A DNA stretch of 52,217 bases from Desulfosporosinus sp. (GCA_031292095.1 JARLHU010000053.1:1-52217); one strand, 5' to 3'. Positions 24,902 to 34,741 are shown, counted from the first letter of the stretch. Notes: a model not told the origin generated them from the sequence alone. Numbers and translations are program-made.

Positions 24902-26230
24902 ATGCTCTTAATCGGTAATGGTACCGTTTTAACCCTGGGTAATAGTAATCAAGTCATTCCAAAGGGTGGCGTTCTAATCCAAGGTAGCAAGATTAAGGAA
25001 ATCGGTTTAACTCAAGATTTGCAGTCTCGGTTTCCAAAGGCGGAGTTTATCGATGCTCACGGAAAGCTGATCATGCCGGGGATGATCAATACTCATATGC
25101 ATCTCTACAGCACCTTCGCTCGGGGAATGGATTCCAAAAGTACACCCCCCAAGAGTTTTGGGGATATTTTAGAAGGACTTTGGTGGAAACTCGATAAATT
25201 ATTGTCCCTTGAAGATGTTTATTATAGTGGTTTGACCCCTTTAATAGAGTGTATTAAAACAGGTACAACGACGATCGTTGATCACCATGCCAGTCCTAGG
25301 GCTATTACCGGAAGTCTAGCGATGCTGGCCAAGGCGGCCCAAGAAATGGGAGTTCGGGCGGCTTTTTGTTATGAGGTCTCTGATCGAGATGGGGACGAGA
25401 TTGCTGAAGAGGGTATTTTAGAAAATGTCGACTTTATCGAGTCGTGTCAGGCTAACCCTGATCCTATGGTCGCAGGGATGTTCGGACTCCATGCATCTTT
25501 GACCTTATCAAATGAAACCTTAGCAGCGTGTAGTGTAGCAGCTAACAAACTTGGAACAGGTTTTCATGTGCATGTTGCCGAAGGGAGAGAAGATTTAGAA
25601 GATTGTCTCGCCAACTATGGAATGCGAGTCGTGGAACGTTTAGAAAAATTTCAAATTTTGGGACCGAAGACGATTGCAGTCCATTGTGTTCATATCGATG
25701 ATCACGAAATTGAACTGCTCAAAGTTTCTCAAACTCAAGTGGTCCATAACCCAGAATCGAATATGGGGAATGCGGTCGGTGTAACACCCGTCCTAAAAAT
25801 GCTAAGCCACGGGGTCAACGTAGGACTCGGAACCGATGGCTATACGTGTGACATGTTTGAAAGTGGTAAAGTGGCTAATGTACTTCATAAACATGCCTCT
25901 GCTGACCCAAGTGTCGCCTGGGGAGAAGTTCCCCAAATGCTTTATGCAAATAACCCTAAGATCGCGGAAAACCTCTTCGGCGGTAAATTCGGGGAACTAG
26001 TCGAAGGAGCGTGGGCGGACGTTATTGTGGTGGATTATTTGCCACCAACCCCCCTTAATTCCCTGAATTGGACTGGGCATCTACTCTTTGGAGTTTCTGG
26101 ACGGTCTGTTGAAACAACCGTTATTAATGGGCGAGTACGAATGCTCAACAGAAAACTTATCGACATTGATGAGGAAGCCATCGGGGAACGTTCGCGCGAA
26201 TTGGCCCAGGGTATTTGGAATAGAATTTGA
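24902..26230 (+). CDS. ssnA: SsnA family amidohydrolase
   Basis: 442 residues of the metal-dependent amidohydrolase superfamily: NTHMHLYSTF (His65, His67), FHVHVAEG, AVHCVHIDD and GLGTDGYTCDMFE supply the metal ligands and active site. The sequence matches SsnA, whose gene is a constant member of anaerobic purine degradation clusters. It is thought to open a reduced purine ring or deaminate an intermediate. The ATG follows GAGGATGAGG closely. It is in the sigma-54 operon, and the next gene starts 9 bases after its stop. Confidence 0.92.
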   Translation: MLLIGNGTVLTLGNSNQVIPKGGVLIQGSKIKEIGLTQDLQSRFPKAEFIDAHGKLIMPGMINTHMHLYSTFARGMDSKSTPPKSFGDILEGLWWKLDKLLSLEDVYYSGLTPLIECIKTGTTTIVDHHASPRAITGSLAMLAKAAQEMGVRAAFCYEVSDRDGDEIAEEGILENVDFIESCQANPDPMVAGMFGLHASLTLSNETLAACSVAANKLGTGFHVHVAEGREDLEDCLANYGMRVVERLEKFQILGPKTIAVHCVHIDDHEIELLKVSQTQVVHNPESNMGNAVGVTPVLKMLSHGVNVGLGTDGYTCDMFESGKVANVLHKHASADPSVAWGEVPQMLYANNPKIAENLFGGKFGELVEGAWADVIVVDYLPPTPLNSLNWTGHLLFGVSGRSVETTVINGRVRMLNRKLIDIDEEAIGERSRELAQGIWNRI

Positions 26231-26239
26231 GGTGTTTGA

Positions 26240-27481
26240 ATGAAAAATGTGTTGGGACTACGCTGTGTTGAATGTTCTAAGGAAGTTTCTCCTGAAGCAG
26301 GGACCTATACGTGTCCATCTTGTGGTTCAAAAGGTGGCATTATGGATGTCGTGTATGACTACCAAGAGATAAACCGGCTGACGACGCGTAAGCAAGTGAC
26401 AAATTCCAGAGATTATTCGATGTTTCGCTACCTTTCTTTTCTGCCGATTTACCCAGAGTCGGCCCGCCCCCATCTGAGAGTGGGTTGGAGCCCGCTTTAT
26501 AAACCGCAAGGATTGGGTAAAAGTCTAGGGATGAGTAACCTGTATATCAAAGATGATGGCCAGAATCCGACTTCATCCCTAAAAGATCGGGCCTCGATCA
26601 TTGCAGTGATTAAAGCAGTTGAGGAAAAAGCCCCGACGGTTGCCTGTTCTTCCACGGGTAATGCGGCCTCATCTTTGGCTGGAAACGCTGCTGCCATGGG
26701 CTTAAAGAGTGTTATCTTTGTACCGAGCCGTGCGCCGCAAGGGAAGATCGCTCAATTGATGATCTTTGGAGCAACTGTGATCAGCGTTCAGGGGTCCTAT
26801 GAGGACACTTTTAGACTTTCGGCAGAGGCGATTGAGCACTTTGGTTGGTATAACCGGAATGCGGCCATAAATCCTTACCTCGTCGAAGGTAAGAAGACGG
26901 TTGCCTTGGAGATTGCGGAGCAATTAAATTGGGACGTGCCAGACTGGGTGATCCTTTCTGTTGGGGATGGCTGCACCATAGCAGGGGTTTGGAAAGGGTT
27001 TAGGGATCTTTATCTAGCGGGGTGGATTGATCGCTTACCTAAAATTGCAGGAGTTCAGTCAACAGGTTGTTCTCCCCTAGTCGATGCCTTCTTGGAAGAT
27101 CGTCCTTGGCGTCCGAAGGAGGAGAACACAATTGCCGATAGTATTGCCGTCGGCGTGCCGCGCAATCCAGATAAAGCTCTCAATGCTGTGCGCGAATCAG
27201 GTGGCACGATGGTGGCTGTAACCGATGAAGCTATTTTAGAGGCGATGCGCCAACTGGGTAGAACGAGCGGGATTTTCGGGGAACCGGCCGGTGTGACCGG
27301 CACGGCTGGTCTTAAGGCTCTAGTGGAAAAAGGGGTTATTGGAGCGGACGAAAAAGTAGTTTCTATAGTCACCGGGAATGGCTTGAAAGATGTACTGAAT
27401 GCGATTAAAGCCGTGGGTGAGCCACTTAAAGTCGAGCCTTCGCTGCAAGAACTGTTGATGAAAATGGAGGTAGTAGAGTGA
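26240..27481 (+). CDS. Threonine synthase-like PLP enzyme
   Basis: 413 residues, fold-type II. An N-terminal zinc-ribbon-like segment has Cys9, Cys12, Cys25 and Cys28. The PLP lysine is Lys115 in PTSSLKDRAS, the phosphate loop is SVGDGCTIAG and CSSTGNAASSLAG follows. It resembles ThrC, but the setting is purine catabolism, so the substrate may be another beta- or gamma-substituted amino acid. GAGGTG precedes ATG. It overlaps the next gene by four bases. A role in releasing ammonia from the diaminopropionate-type end product is inferred only. Confidence 0.85.
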   Translation: MKNVLGLRCVECSKEVSPEAGTYTCPSCGSKGGIMDVVYDYQEINRLTTRKQVTNSRDYSMFRYLSFLPIYPESARPHLRVGWSPLYKPQGLGKSLGMSNLYIKDDGQNPTSSLKDRASIIAVIKAVEEKAPTVACSSTGNAASSLAGNAAAMGLKSVIFVPSRAPQGKIAQLMIFGATVISVQGSYEDTFRLSAEAIEHFGWYNRNAAINPYLVEGKKTVALEIAEQLNWDVPDWVILSVGDGCTIAGVWKGFRDLYLAGWIDRLPKIAGVQSTGCSPLVDAFLEDRPWRPKEENTIADSIAVGVPRNPDKALNAVRESGGTMVAVTDEAILEAMRQLGRTSGIFGEPAGVTGTAGLKALVEKGVIGADEKVVSIVTGNGLKDVLNAIKAVGEPLKVEPSLQELLMKMEVVE

Positions 27482-28962
27482 GAACTTTGATTGACTTAAC
27501 TATTAATGAAGAGCAACTTAAGAAAACGGTGCAGAGCGTTAAAGAACGAGACATCGTTATACCCACCTTGGCTCAAATGAAGAATCCTGACAAGATACCT
27601 GCTAAAATTAAAGAAAAATTGAAGAAGACGGGCTTATGGGACGTTGACCCCATTAACTTGTTTAGGATCTCTTGGAAAAACCAGCCTGTCGAAGAAGGCG
27701 GATTATTCAATTCCTTACCAAATTATGTTGAAATTCCGTCTGAAATTTCAGGGGTGAAAGCAAGAATTATTGCTATGGCAGGAAAGTACTTTCCAACGGG
27801 AGCGCATAAGGTTGGGGCCAGCTTTGCTTGTTTAGTTCCTCGTTTAGTGACTGGACAATTTGATCCGAAATATCATGAAGCAGTTTGGCCTTCAACCGGG
27901 AACTATTGCCGGGGTGGAGCCTATAATTCTGCCTTATTAGGATGTAAATCGATTGCGATTTTACCAGAGAATATGAGTAGAGAGCGTTTTGAATGGCTAA
28001 AGACCGTGGCAGGAGAAATTATTGCGACCCCTGGTTGTGAAAGTAATGTTAAAGAAATTTATGATAAAACCTGGGAGCTTCGACGAACTCGTGAAAATGT
28101 AGTGATCTTTAATCAATTCGGAGAACTTGGCAATCATTTGTGGCATTATGAAGTCACGGGTAATGCCATGCAGGATATTATCAAAGCTGAAATCGGTTCC
28201 AAAGGAAAACTTGCAGGGGTATGCTTAACTTCAGGTTCGGCTGGAACACTTGGGAGTGGAGACTACTTAAAAGATCAATATCCTCATGCTAAAATTGCTG
28301 TCGGTGAAGCCTTACAATGTCCAACGTTGCTTAATAATGGCTTCGGTGACCATAGAATTGAAGGAATTGGAGATAAACATATTCCTTGGATTCATAATGT
28401 GAAAAATTCTGATATGGTGATCGCCATTGATGACAATGATAGCCTGGGTATGTTCCGCCTCTTTAATGAACTCGCTGGACAGGACTATTTAAAAACGCAA
28501 GGGGTTTCAGAAGAGGTCATTGCCAAGCTTCCTTGGGTTGGAATTTCCGGTGCAGCCAATATCTTATCCTGTATAAAATTCGCCAAATACTATGAGTTAA
28601 CAGAAGATGATATTGTCATAACCGTCCTTACGGACTCTGCAGAAATGTATCAGTCGAGATTGCAAGAAATGGAAGCAGAAAGGGGTAAAGAGTATAGTTC
28701 TCTTAATGCGGCCATTGACCATAATAGAAATGTTTTGGGTGTTAGAACTGACAGTATGGAAGAGTTAACTTACCAGAGTAAAAAGCGCATTCATAACCTC
28801 AAGTACTACACCTGGATTGAACAACAAGAGTATGATTTGGATGAGCTGAATGCACAGTGGTACGACTATGATGAATACTGGGGCAAGCTGCATCAGATGG
28901 GTCCGGAACTTGATAAACTGATTGAACAATTCAATGAAAAGGTCGGTTTTGCGGGAAAATAA
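27478..28962 (+). CDS. Fold-type II PLP-dependent lyase, unknown substrate
   Basis: 494 residues. The likely PLP lysine is Lys111 in PTGAHKVGASFA, and the phosphate-binding loop is SGSAGTLGSGDY. The protein belongs to the cysteine synthase/tryptophan synthase beta superfamily but is longer than YgeX (about 400) and lacks its overall pattern. A GTG start overlaps the stop of the upstream gene (GTGA), so the two PLP enzymes are translated together. It is the last gene of the operon, before a strong terminator. In related clusters YgeX, a 2,3-diaminopropionate ammonia-lyase, does the terminal step; this enzyme may replace it. Confidence 0.8.
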   Translation: MRTLIDLTINEEQLKKTVQSVKERDIVIPTLAQMKNPDKIPAKIKEKLKKTGLWDVDPINLFRISWKNQPVEEGGLFNSLPNYVEIPSEISGVKARIIAMAGKYFPTGAHKVGASFACLVPRLVTGQFDPKYHEAVWPSTGNYCRGGAYNSALLGCKSIAILPENMSRERFEWLKTVAGEIIATPGCESNVKEIYDKTWELRRTRENVVIFNQFGELGNHLWHYEVTGNAMQDIIKAEIGSKGKLAGVCLTSGSAGTLGSGDYLKDQYPHAKIAVGEALQCPTLLNNGFGDHRIEGIGDKHIPWIHNVKNSDMVIAIDDNDSLGMFRLFNELAGQDYLKTQGVSEEVIAKLPWVGISGAANILSCIKFAKYYELTEDDIVITVLTDSAEMYQSRLQEMEAERGKEYSSLNAAIDHNRNVLGVRTDSMEELTYQSKKRIHNLKYYTWIEQQEYDLDELNAQWYDYDEYWGKLHQMGPELDKLIEQFNEKVGFAGK

Positions 28963-29015
28963 TAACGATGGATATACGAAGACTATTACGATGAAATGCG
29001 GACAGAAGAGTAAAT

Positions 29016-29052
29016 AGGCAACGGTTCAACTAATAAGAACCGTTGCCTTTCT
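29016..29052 (+). terminator. Terminator of the first purine operon
   Basis: AGGCAACGGTTC (29016-29027) pairs perfectly with its complement at 29037-29048 around nine bases, followed by TTTCTT. It ends transcription after the second PLP enzyme. Confidence 0.88.
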
Positions 29053-29289
29053 TATGTATTGTTCATTCAAACGCCTTATTATTCCAATAAATACCGATAG
29101 GGTTGAAAGTTACCATGACTTACATATACTATTCATCAAAAATATTGAAGGAATTAATAGAAATATGTAGAATAATAATAAATTATAGTCAATTAATTTA
29201 TAGCGTGACGCAACGAACAACAGATTTTGAATGATGACGAAATATTTTTACAAATATTGATCGAGAGTCGAGAGGAGTGAGGATTCACA
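29053..29289. other. A+T-rich leader before the GGDEF/HD-GYP gene
   Basis: After the terminator the sequence is A+T-rich and without an ORF. It ends in the AGAGGAGTGAGGA ribosome binding region of the next gene. No riboswitch fold was recognised. Confidence 0.4.
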
Positions 29290-31299
29290 TTGCTCATTGC
29301 TTGGTTGATTACCGTTATTTTGGCTGTAATTTTGTTTATACAGAATCTGAGCCTGAAGAGGAAAGCAAAAACTAAGACCGCGGAACTCACCGGTGCGCTT
29401 GATAAGCCTAAAGAAAGTGAAGAAATAATTAAAAATCTTTTGGTTAATCTGCATGTGGGTGTAGCCGTCTTTTCTTCCGAAGGAGACTTGCTAGTATGCA
29501 ATAGAAAGTTCTTAGAACTGGGAAGTGCCGAAGACCTGCAGAAAAAAGGATTACCTTTCATAGAGCGATCTCTCTCAGAACAATCTCTGATCGAGCATCT
29601 GCCTAAAATATCGTTCGAGACGATCATTGAGCATTTTATAAATGAGGATGGTCAAAGCTTAACTTTGAAAGAATTTCCGCTATTTAAAGTAATTTCTACC
29701 GGCAAACCTTCACGTGAACAAATTATTGGGATAAGAAATCCAGACAACGGTAAGGTTCGATGGACAATGGGAGATAATGAACCGGAGTTCGACGAATCAG
29801 GCAAATTGTCTAAGGTTATTATTACCCTTGTTGATATTACTGATAGGAAAAATTCAGAGAAGGCCTTAAGAGAAAGTGAAAATAGACTCAGCGCTTTTTT
29901 AAAGGTCATACCTGACATGTTTTTTTTATTGGACCGTAATGGATGTATAATTGATAATTATCTAGAAAATACCATTATTCCGTCTCGTCTGCAGGCGGGA
30001 TTTTTAGGCAAAAATATAAAGGATATAGAGATTGTTGATGAGTATACTGCTGATCGCGCCTTCCAAAACATTGAAAAACTGTTTGAGACGGGTGAAATAC
30101 AAACCTTTGAGATTTCTACTAAAAAACTAGGCAAGGATTCATTTTATGAAGCACGACTTGTTTTATGCGGAGACGATAAGGTGCTGGCTGTTGTCAGGGA
30201 TATTTCTCAACGAAAGAAATCAGAGGTTAGACTGTATAACATGAGTATCCATGATGCTTCAACAGGAATTTATAACAGAAACTATTTCGAACATAAATTG
30301 GATAAGTATCGTAATGAAGATACGACCGGTGTTGGCATTGTCATTTGCGATATCGACGGCTTGAAACTGGTCAATGATACACTCGGTCATGTTGTAGGTG
30401 ATGATTATTTAAAAATAGCGGCAAAAATTTTAGGTGAATGCTTTGAAAATGATGTAGTTGCTAGGATTGGCGGAGACGAGTTTGCCGTATTAATTAAACA
30501 CACAACCACTAAGGAACTTTCAGTCAAAGAGTTAAAAATGGATGAATTACTAAACAGCATTAATTCTGAGGTGCGTGTTATACCCATTAGTATGTCGCTG
30601 GGTTATGCTGTTGGGAATGGTAAACAAAAAGATTTAAGAGAATTGTTGAAGATGGCGGATGATATGATGTACCGTAAAAAACTTCATAATCGTCAGAGTG
30701 AGAAGAGTAAAAACATTGATATTCTGACTAAAATGCTAGAAGTTCGTGACTTTATCACCGAAGGTCATGGTGACCGGATGCAGGAATTATCAGGTAAGCT
30801 GTCTGAAACAATAGGTATGTCGAAAAACGAGATCGAGGACATGCGTCTCTTTGCCCAATTCCATGATATCGGTAAGGTTGGAATACCCGACAGAATTCTA
30901 TTTAAACCAGGAAGGCTTACTGAAGAAGAAAAGGACGAGATGAATCGGCATACGGAAATCGGATACCGTATTGCCAAATCATCACCGGACCTCGCGCATA
31001 TTTCGGACTGGATCCTCAAGCATCATGAGTGGTGGGATGGTAATGGCTATCCCTTCAAGTTGAAAGGCGAGCAGATTCCGCTACAGAGCAGGATACTTTC
31101 CATTGTCGATACGTTTGACGCCATGACAAACAACCGACCCTATCGCAAAGCGCTGTCCAAGGAAGTTGCTATGGTGGAAATTGTCAGATTTGCAGGCACA
31201 CAGTTTGATCCCCAGCTTGTCGATAAGTTTGTTGAGTTGATGAAGTTAGAACCACGTGGCAAACAAAACGTCCTCGTGCAAAGATGGTCAATAGTTTAA
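29290..31299 (+). CDS. PAS-GGDEF-HD-GYP cyclic-di-GMP signalling protein
   Basis: 669 residues: one N-terminal membrane segment (about 2-18), two PAS domains (about 45-190 and 205-310), a GGDEF domain with intact GGDEF near residue 394, and an HD-GYP domain with HDIGKVGIPD near 525 and HHEWWDGNGYP near 577. Both c-di-GMP synthesis and hydrolysis are possible. The start is a TTG behind AGAGGAG. It is isolated between terminators in the middle of the purine cluster, so a direct link to purines is not shown. Confidence 0.9.
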   Translation: MLIAWLITVILAVILFIQNLSLKRKAKTKTAELTGALDKPKESEEIIKNLLVNLHVGVAVFSSEGDLLVCNRKFLELGSAEDLQKKGLPFIERSLSEQSLIEHLPKISFETIIEHFINEDGQSLTLKEFPLFKVISTGKPSREQIIGIRNPDNGKVRWTMGDNEPEFDESGKLSKVIITLVDITDRKNSEKALRESENRLSAFLKVIPDMFFLLDRNGCIIDNYLENTIIPSRLQAGFLGKNIKDIEIVDEYTADRAFQNIEKLFETGEIQTFEISTKKLGKDSFYEARLVLCGDDKVLAVVRDISQRKKSEVRLYNMSIHDASTGIYNRNYFEHKLDKYRNEDTTGVGIVICDIDGLKLVNDTLGHVVGDDYLKIAAKILGECFENDVVARIGGDEFAVLIKHTTTKELSVKELKMDELLNSINSEVRVIPISMSLGYAVGNGKQKDLRELLKMADDMMYRKKLHNRQSEKSKNIDILTKMLEVRDFITEGHGDRMQELSGKLSETIGMSKNEIEDMRLFAQFHDIGKVGIPDRILFKPGRLTEEEKDEMNRHTEIGYRIAKSSPDLAHISDWILKHHEWWDGNGYPFKLKGEQIPLQSRILSIVDTFDAMTNNRPYRKALSKEVAMVEIVRFAGTQFDPQLVDKFVELMKLEPRGKQNVLVQRWSIV

Positions 31300-31333
31300 G
31301 GTCCAGCAATGCGTCCGTAAGTTATTGAGAATC

Positions 31334-31379
31334 AAAATACTCTCTGGATACTCAAAAAGGGTGCCAGGGGGTATTTTTG
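31334..31379 (+). terminator. Probable terminator after the GGDEF/HD-GYP gene
   Basis: AAAATAC (31334-31340) pairs with GTATTTT (31371-31377), continued inward by several C-G and G-U pairs around CTGG/CCAG, and ends in a short T-run. Confidence 0.55.
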
Positions 31380-31413
31380 GGTTGGGGAAATGGGAAATAG
31401 GGCAAAAATTGTA

Positions 31414-31438
31414 TATAATATAGTTTAGAGTAAACTAT
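31414..31438 (+). promoter_or_regulatory. Promoter -10 and palindrome before regulator 2
   Basis: TATAAT (31414-31419) is followed at once by ATAGTTTA-GAG-TAAACTAT (31420-31438), a perfect 8-bp inverted repeat over the expected start site. No good -35 is seen, so an activator or weak basal expression is likely. The palindrome could be an operator. Confidence 0.5.
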
Positions 31439-31453
31439 TTTAAGGGGTAAAGT

Positions 31454-33208
31454 ATGTATCACCTTAGCGATATTAAGAGCACAGTACAACAGACTGCAGA
31501 TGCGATTGCTGCAGCCTTAAAGATTGAAGTTGAAATTGCGGATGCTGATCTCATACGGGTTGCAGGGACGGGAAAGTATATGAGCCGATGCGGTTACCCG
31601 ATGGAGAATGGTTTTGTATATAAACATGTGCTAACAACGGGGGCGACGGTCATTATTGACGATCCCGGGTTTAATGAACTCTGTCAGCCTTGTCCCTGCC
31701 AGGGAAAATGCCAGGAGTATGCAGAAGTAGCAATTCCTATACGTGTTGAAGACCTAATTATTGGCGTCATCGGCTTGGTTAGCTTTAATGAAGAACAAAC
31801 AAAACGCCTGATGGGAAATAAACAATCCCTGCTGCTCTTTTTGGAAAAGATGGCTGAACTCCTTGTCGGGAAGGTGATTGAAAATCATCGAAATTATGAA
31901 CGAGAACTGATGACGAGCCAACTGCTCACGGTGTTGAATCTCTTGCCTGATGGAATATTACTGATCAATGATCAGCAGCAAGTGACGCATTATAATACTT
32001 TAGCAGCCAAATTACTAGATATTGATGTCCAACAACAACAGGTGTTATATCAGTTGTTGGATGACAAAAGACTATGGTTTGCCGTGGAACGTGGGGAATC
32101 GTTTTCTGGTCCGATCCGAGGGAAGCGGGTTGCCACACAAATTTATTGTGAGGTTGTTCCTATTAAAAATAATGGGGTTATCGAAGGCGCGGTAATCTCT
32201 CTAAAAGATATTAAGCAAATTAAGCAGCTGGTTAAGGAAGCAACTGTCAGTGAGATCGAAACTCATTTCTCACAAATTATTGGGGATTCTCCTAAAATGA
32301 AGGCGCTGAAAGCGATGGCCTTGCACGTGGCTCCAAGTAAGGCAACTCTCTTGATTCAAGGAGAGAGTGGAACAGGAAAAGAACTCTTAGCTCGGGCGAT
32401 TCATCAGAGCAGTAAACGCAAAGGACATGCTTTTATTGCCATAAATTGCGGGGCAATTCCTGAAAATTTACTGGAAAGCGAATTGTTCGGATATGAAGAA
32501 GGGGCGTTCACAGGTGCCAGACGGGGTGGCAAACTGGGGAAATTTGAGCTGGCGCACAATGGTACGATTTTTTTAGATGAAATCGGGGATATGCCCCTGC
32601 ACTTACAGGTTAAAATCCTCAGAGTTTTGCAAGAAAGAAGAGTTGAACGGGTTGGCGGTACGCGCTCTATTCCTCTAGATGTTCGAATAATCGCCGCAAC
32701 GCATCAAGATTTAGATGCCATGGTAAAAACAGGAGAGTTTAGAGAAGATCTCTATTATCGTTTAAATGTAATTCTTTTAACGATTCCGCCGCTTCGGGAA
32801 CGTCTTGAGGATGTGCCGATGTTGGTGCAATCCTATTTGGATTATTATGCTACGGTAACCGACCGCTCAGTTAGTGGAATCTCTCAAGCAACGATAGATA
32901 TCCTAGCTAACTATCCGTGGCCAGGTAATGTCCGCGAATTAGGTAATGTCGTCGAATACTGCGTTACTATGGTGGCCGGCGGGGAAATCACCGCCGACAT
33001 TTTACCACAACGTATTAAAACGGTGCCTAAATCTGAATCTCAAAACTCCTCGCTTAACTTAAAACTGTTGGAGCGGGAAGCAATTATGAAGGCCTTAACG
33101 CTGGTCGAAAGTGTGGGGCATAAGGACGATGCGGCAAAATTATTGGGAATTAGCAGAGCAACTCTCTATAGGAAAATTAAGGATTACCAAATTATGAGCA
33201 AGAGTTAA
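31454..33208 (+). CDS. Sigma-54 dependent transcriptional activator (purine regulator 2)
   Basis: 584 residues, a paralogue of the regulator at 14955. The N-terminal sensory domain is similar (IEIADADLIRVAGTGKY aligns with the other copy) and has the Cys cluster LCQPCPCQGKC. A short PAS-like linker, an AAA+ domain with GESGTGKE near residue 303 and GAFTGA follow, and a Fis-type HTH (AAKLLGISRATLYRKIKDY) ends it. AAGGGG precedes ATG. It sits in front of two palindromes and a -24/-12 promoter for the ygeY operon, its likely target. Ligand unknown; a purine or breakdown product is inferred. Confidence 0.92.
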   Translation: MYHLSDIKSTVQQTADAIAAALKIEVEIADADLIRVAGTGKYMSRCGYPMENGFVYKHVLTTGATVIIDDPGFNELCQPCPCQGKCQEYAEVAIPIRVEDLIIGVIGLVSFNEEQTKRLMGNKQSLLLFLEKMAELLVGKVIENHRNYERELMTSQLLTVLNLLPDGILLINDQQQVTHYNTLAAKLLDIDVQQQQVLYQLLDDKRLWFAVERGESFSGPIRGKRVATQIYCEVVPIKNNGVIEGAVISLKDIKQIKQLVKEATVSEIETHFSQIIGDSPKMKALKAMALHVAPSKATLLIQGESGTGKELLARAIHQSSKRKGHAFIAINCGAIPENLLESELFGYEEGAFTGARRGGKLGKFELAHNGTIFLDEIGDMPLHLQVKILRVLQERRVERVGGTRSIPLDVRIIAATHQDLDAMVKTGEFREDLYYRLNVILLTIPPLRERLEDVPMLVQSYLDYYATVTDRSVSGISQATIDILANYPWPGNVRELGNVVEYCVTMVAGGEITADILPQRIKTVPKSESQNSSLNLKLLEREAIMKALTLVESVGHKDDAAKLLGISRATLYRKIKDYQIMSKS

Positions 33209-33256
33209 AAGGTATTAATATCTGAGAAATAATTGTGTATCAAAGCTGGATAAGGC

Positions 33257-33271
33257 GTCTCATAATGAGAC
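33257..33271. promoter_or_regulatory. Distal activator palindrome
   Basis: GTCTCATAATGAGAC is a perfect palindrome with one central base, about 125 bases upstream of the -24 box. It shares the TCTCA...TGAGAC core with the proximal site. Confidence 0.6.
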
Positions 33272-33338
33272 TGAAAGCACGGAACGTCGAAGTAGCGCTA
33301 TCTCTGAGCGTTGTGTTAGTCGGGTTCTTTCAATAATC

Positions 33339-33353
33339 ATCTCAATTTGAGAC
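33339..33353. promoter_or_regulatory. Proximal activator palindrome
   Basis: ATCTCAATTTGAGAC matches the distal site in 12 of 15 positions and keeps the dyad. It lies 30 bases before the -24/-12 promoter. Two copies of one dyad upstream of a sigma-54 promoter are the usual binding arrangement of an activator, here probably regulator 2. Confidence 0.6.
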
Positions 33354-33382
33354 TAGGGCAGTGGAGTGGGATGCGAAATTAG

Positions 33383-33398
33383 TGGCATTGTTCTTGCA
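33383..33398 (+). promoter_or_regulatory. Sigma-54 (-24/-12) promoter
   Basis: TGGCATTGTTCTTGCA has the invariant GG and GC with consensus spacing. It lies about 90 bases before ygeY and should drive ygeY-ygeW-yqeA-xanthine dehydrogenase-yqeC-mocA-yqeB. Confidence 0.85.
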
Positions 33399-33490
33399 TT
33401 AATATAGAACTTGAAAGATCATACTAAGCATGATCAGACTAAATAGACTAGATCATCATAAACCAAGAAGAGCGAAAGGGGAATTTAGTT

Positions 33491-34741
33491 TTGGATACTA
33501 ACTTTACAAAAGTTCTTGAGCTGGCCCAAAAATATCAGTCAGAAATAAGCCGTTTTTTACGAGACCTTATCGCCATTCCTGGCGAAAGCTGTGATGAAAA
33601 GAAAGTTGTTCTGCGCATTAAGGAGGAAATGGAAAAAGTAGGCTTTGACAGAGTGGATATCGATCCGATGGGTAATATCTTGGGCTATATTGGGCATGGT
33701 AAACATCTGATCGCGATGGATGCTCACATCGATACGGTTGGCATCGGGGATCCAGGACTTTGGAAGTATGATCCTTATCTTGGCTATGAAGATGAAGAAA
33801 TTATTATCGGACGTGGTGCCTCAGACCAAATTGGTGGCATGGCCTCGATGGTCTATGCGGGAAAGATTATCAAAGATCTTGGCATGGAAGATGATTACAC
33901 CTTGGTCGTCGTCGGTTCCATACAGGAAGAAGATTGTGATGGTTTATGTTGGCAGTATATTATCAAGGAGGACAAGATCGTACCGGAATTTGTCGTGATT
34001 ACTGAACCAACTGATGGGAAGATTTATCGCGGACATCGTGGCCGAATGGAAATTAAAGTTATGACTAAAGGCGTTAGTTGTCACGGCTCGGCACCAGAGC
34101 GTGGTGACAATGCAATTTATAAAATGGCTCCAATTTTAATGGAGCTCCGTGGTTTACATGAAAACCTTATGGATCATCCGTTTCTCGGTAAAGGGAGCCT
34201 GACGGTTTCTGAAATCTTCCATACCTCTCCCTCCCGTTGTGCAGTTGCTGACAGTTGCTGGATTTCCGTCGATCGTCGTCTAACTTCAGGCGAATCATGG
34301 GAATACGCCGTTCAACAGATTAAGAACCTCCCTGCGGTCAAAGCTGCTTGCGCGGAGGTTACGATGTATCATTATGAACGACCCTCTTATACTAATTTAG
34401 TTTATCCAACAGAATGCTATTTCCCTACTTGGCTCATTGAAGAAGGACATCCTGTCAGTACCACGTTGGAAGAGGCTTATAAGGGATTATTCGGTAAAGA
34501 TCCAGTGGTCGACAAGTGGACGTTTTCCACAAACGGCGTTTCGATCATGGGACGTTACGGAATCCCCTGCATTGGCTTTGGTCCTGGGCATGAAGATCAA
34601 GCCCACGCTCCCAATGAACGGACCTGGAAAAAGGAACTGGTCGATTGCGCAGCTATGTATGCGATGATTCCAAGTATTTTTGTTCAGAAGTATGCGGATA
34701 AGATGCCGAAAGATACGGAGAATTTAGTTAAAATAAAGTAG
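33491..34741 (+). CDS. ygeY: YgeY family M20-type hydrolase
   Basis: 416 residues with the metal-binding motif of M20 peptidases: [11 protein letters not shown], then [13 protein letters not shown], and the EED pair in SIQEEDCDG. It matches YgeY, a constant member of SelD-linked and urate-degrading clusters, and probably hydrolyses a ureido or carbamoyl intermediate. The TTG start follows AAAGGGGAATTT. It is the first gene after the second sigma-54 promoter. A MITE-like palindrome separates it from ygeW. Confidence 0.92.
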   Translation: MDTNFTKVLELAQKYQSEISRFLRDLIAIPGESCDEKKVVLRIKEEMEKVGFDRVDIDPMGNILGYIGHGKHLIAMDAHIDTVGIGDPGLWKYDPYLGYEDEEIIIGRGASDQIGGMASMVYAGKIIKDLGMEDDYTLVVVGSIQEEDCDGLCWQYIIKEDKIVPEFVVITEPTDGKIYRGHRGRMEIKVMTKGVSCHGSAPERGDNAIYKMAPILMELRGLHENLMDHPFLGKGSLTVSEIFHTSPSRCAVADSCWISVDRRLTSGESWEYAVQQIKNLPAVKAACAEVTMYHYERPSYTNLVYPTECYFPTWLIEEGHPVSTTLEEAYKGLFGKDPVVDKWTFSTNGVSIMGRYGIPCIGFGPGHEDQAHAPNERTWKKELVDCAAMYAMIPSIFVQKYADKMPKDTENLVKIK

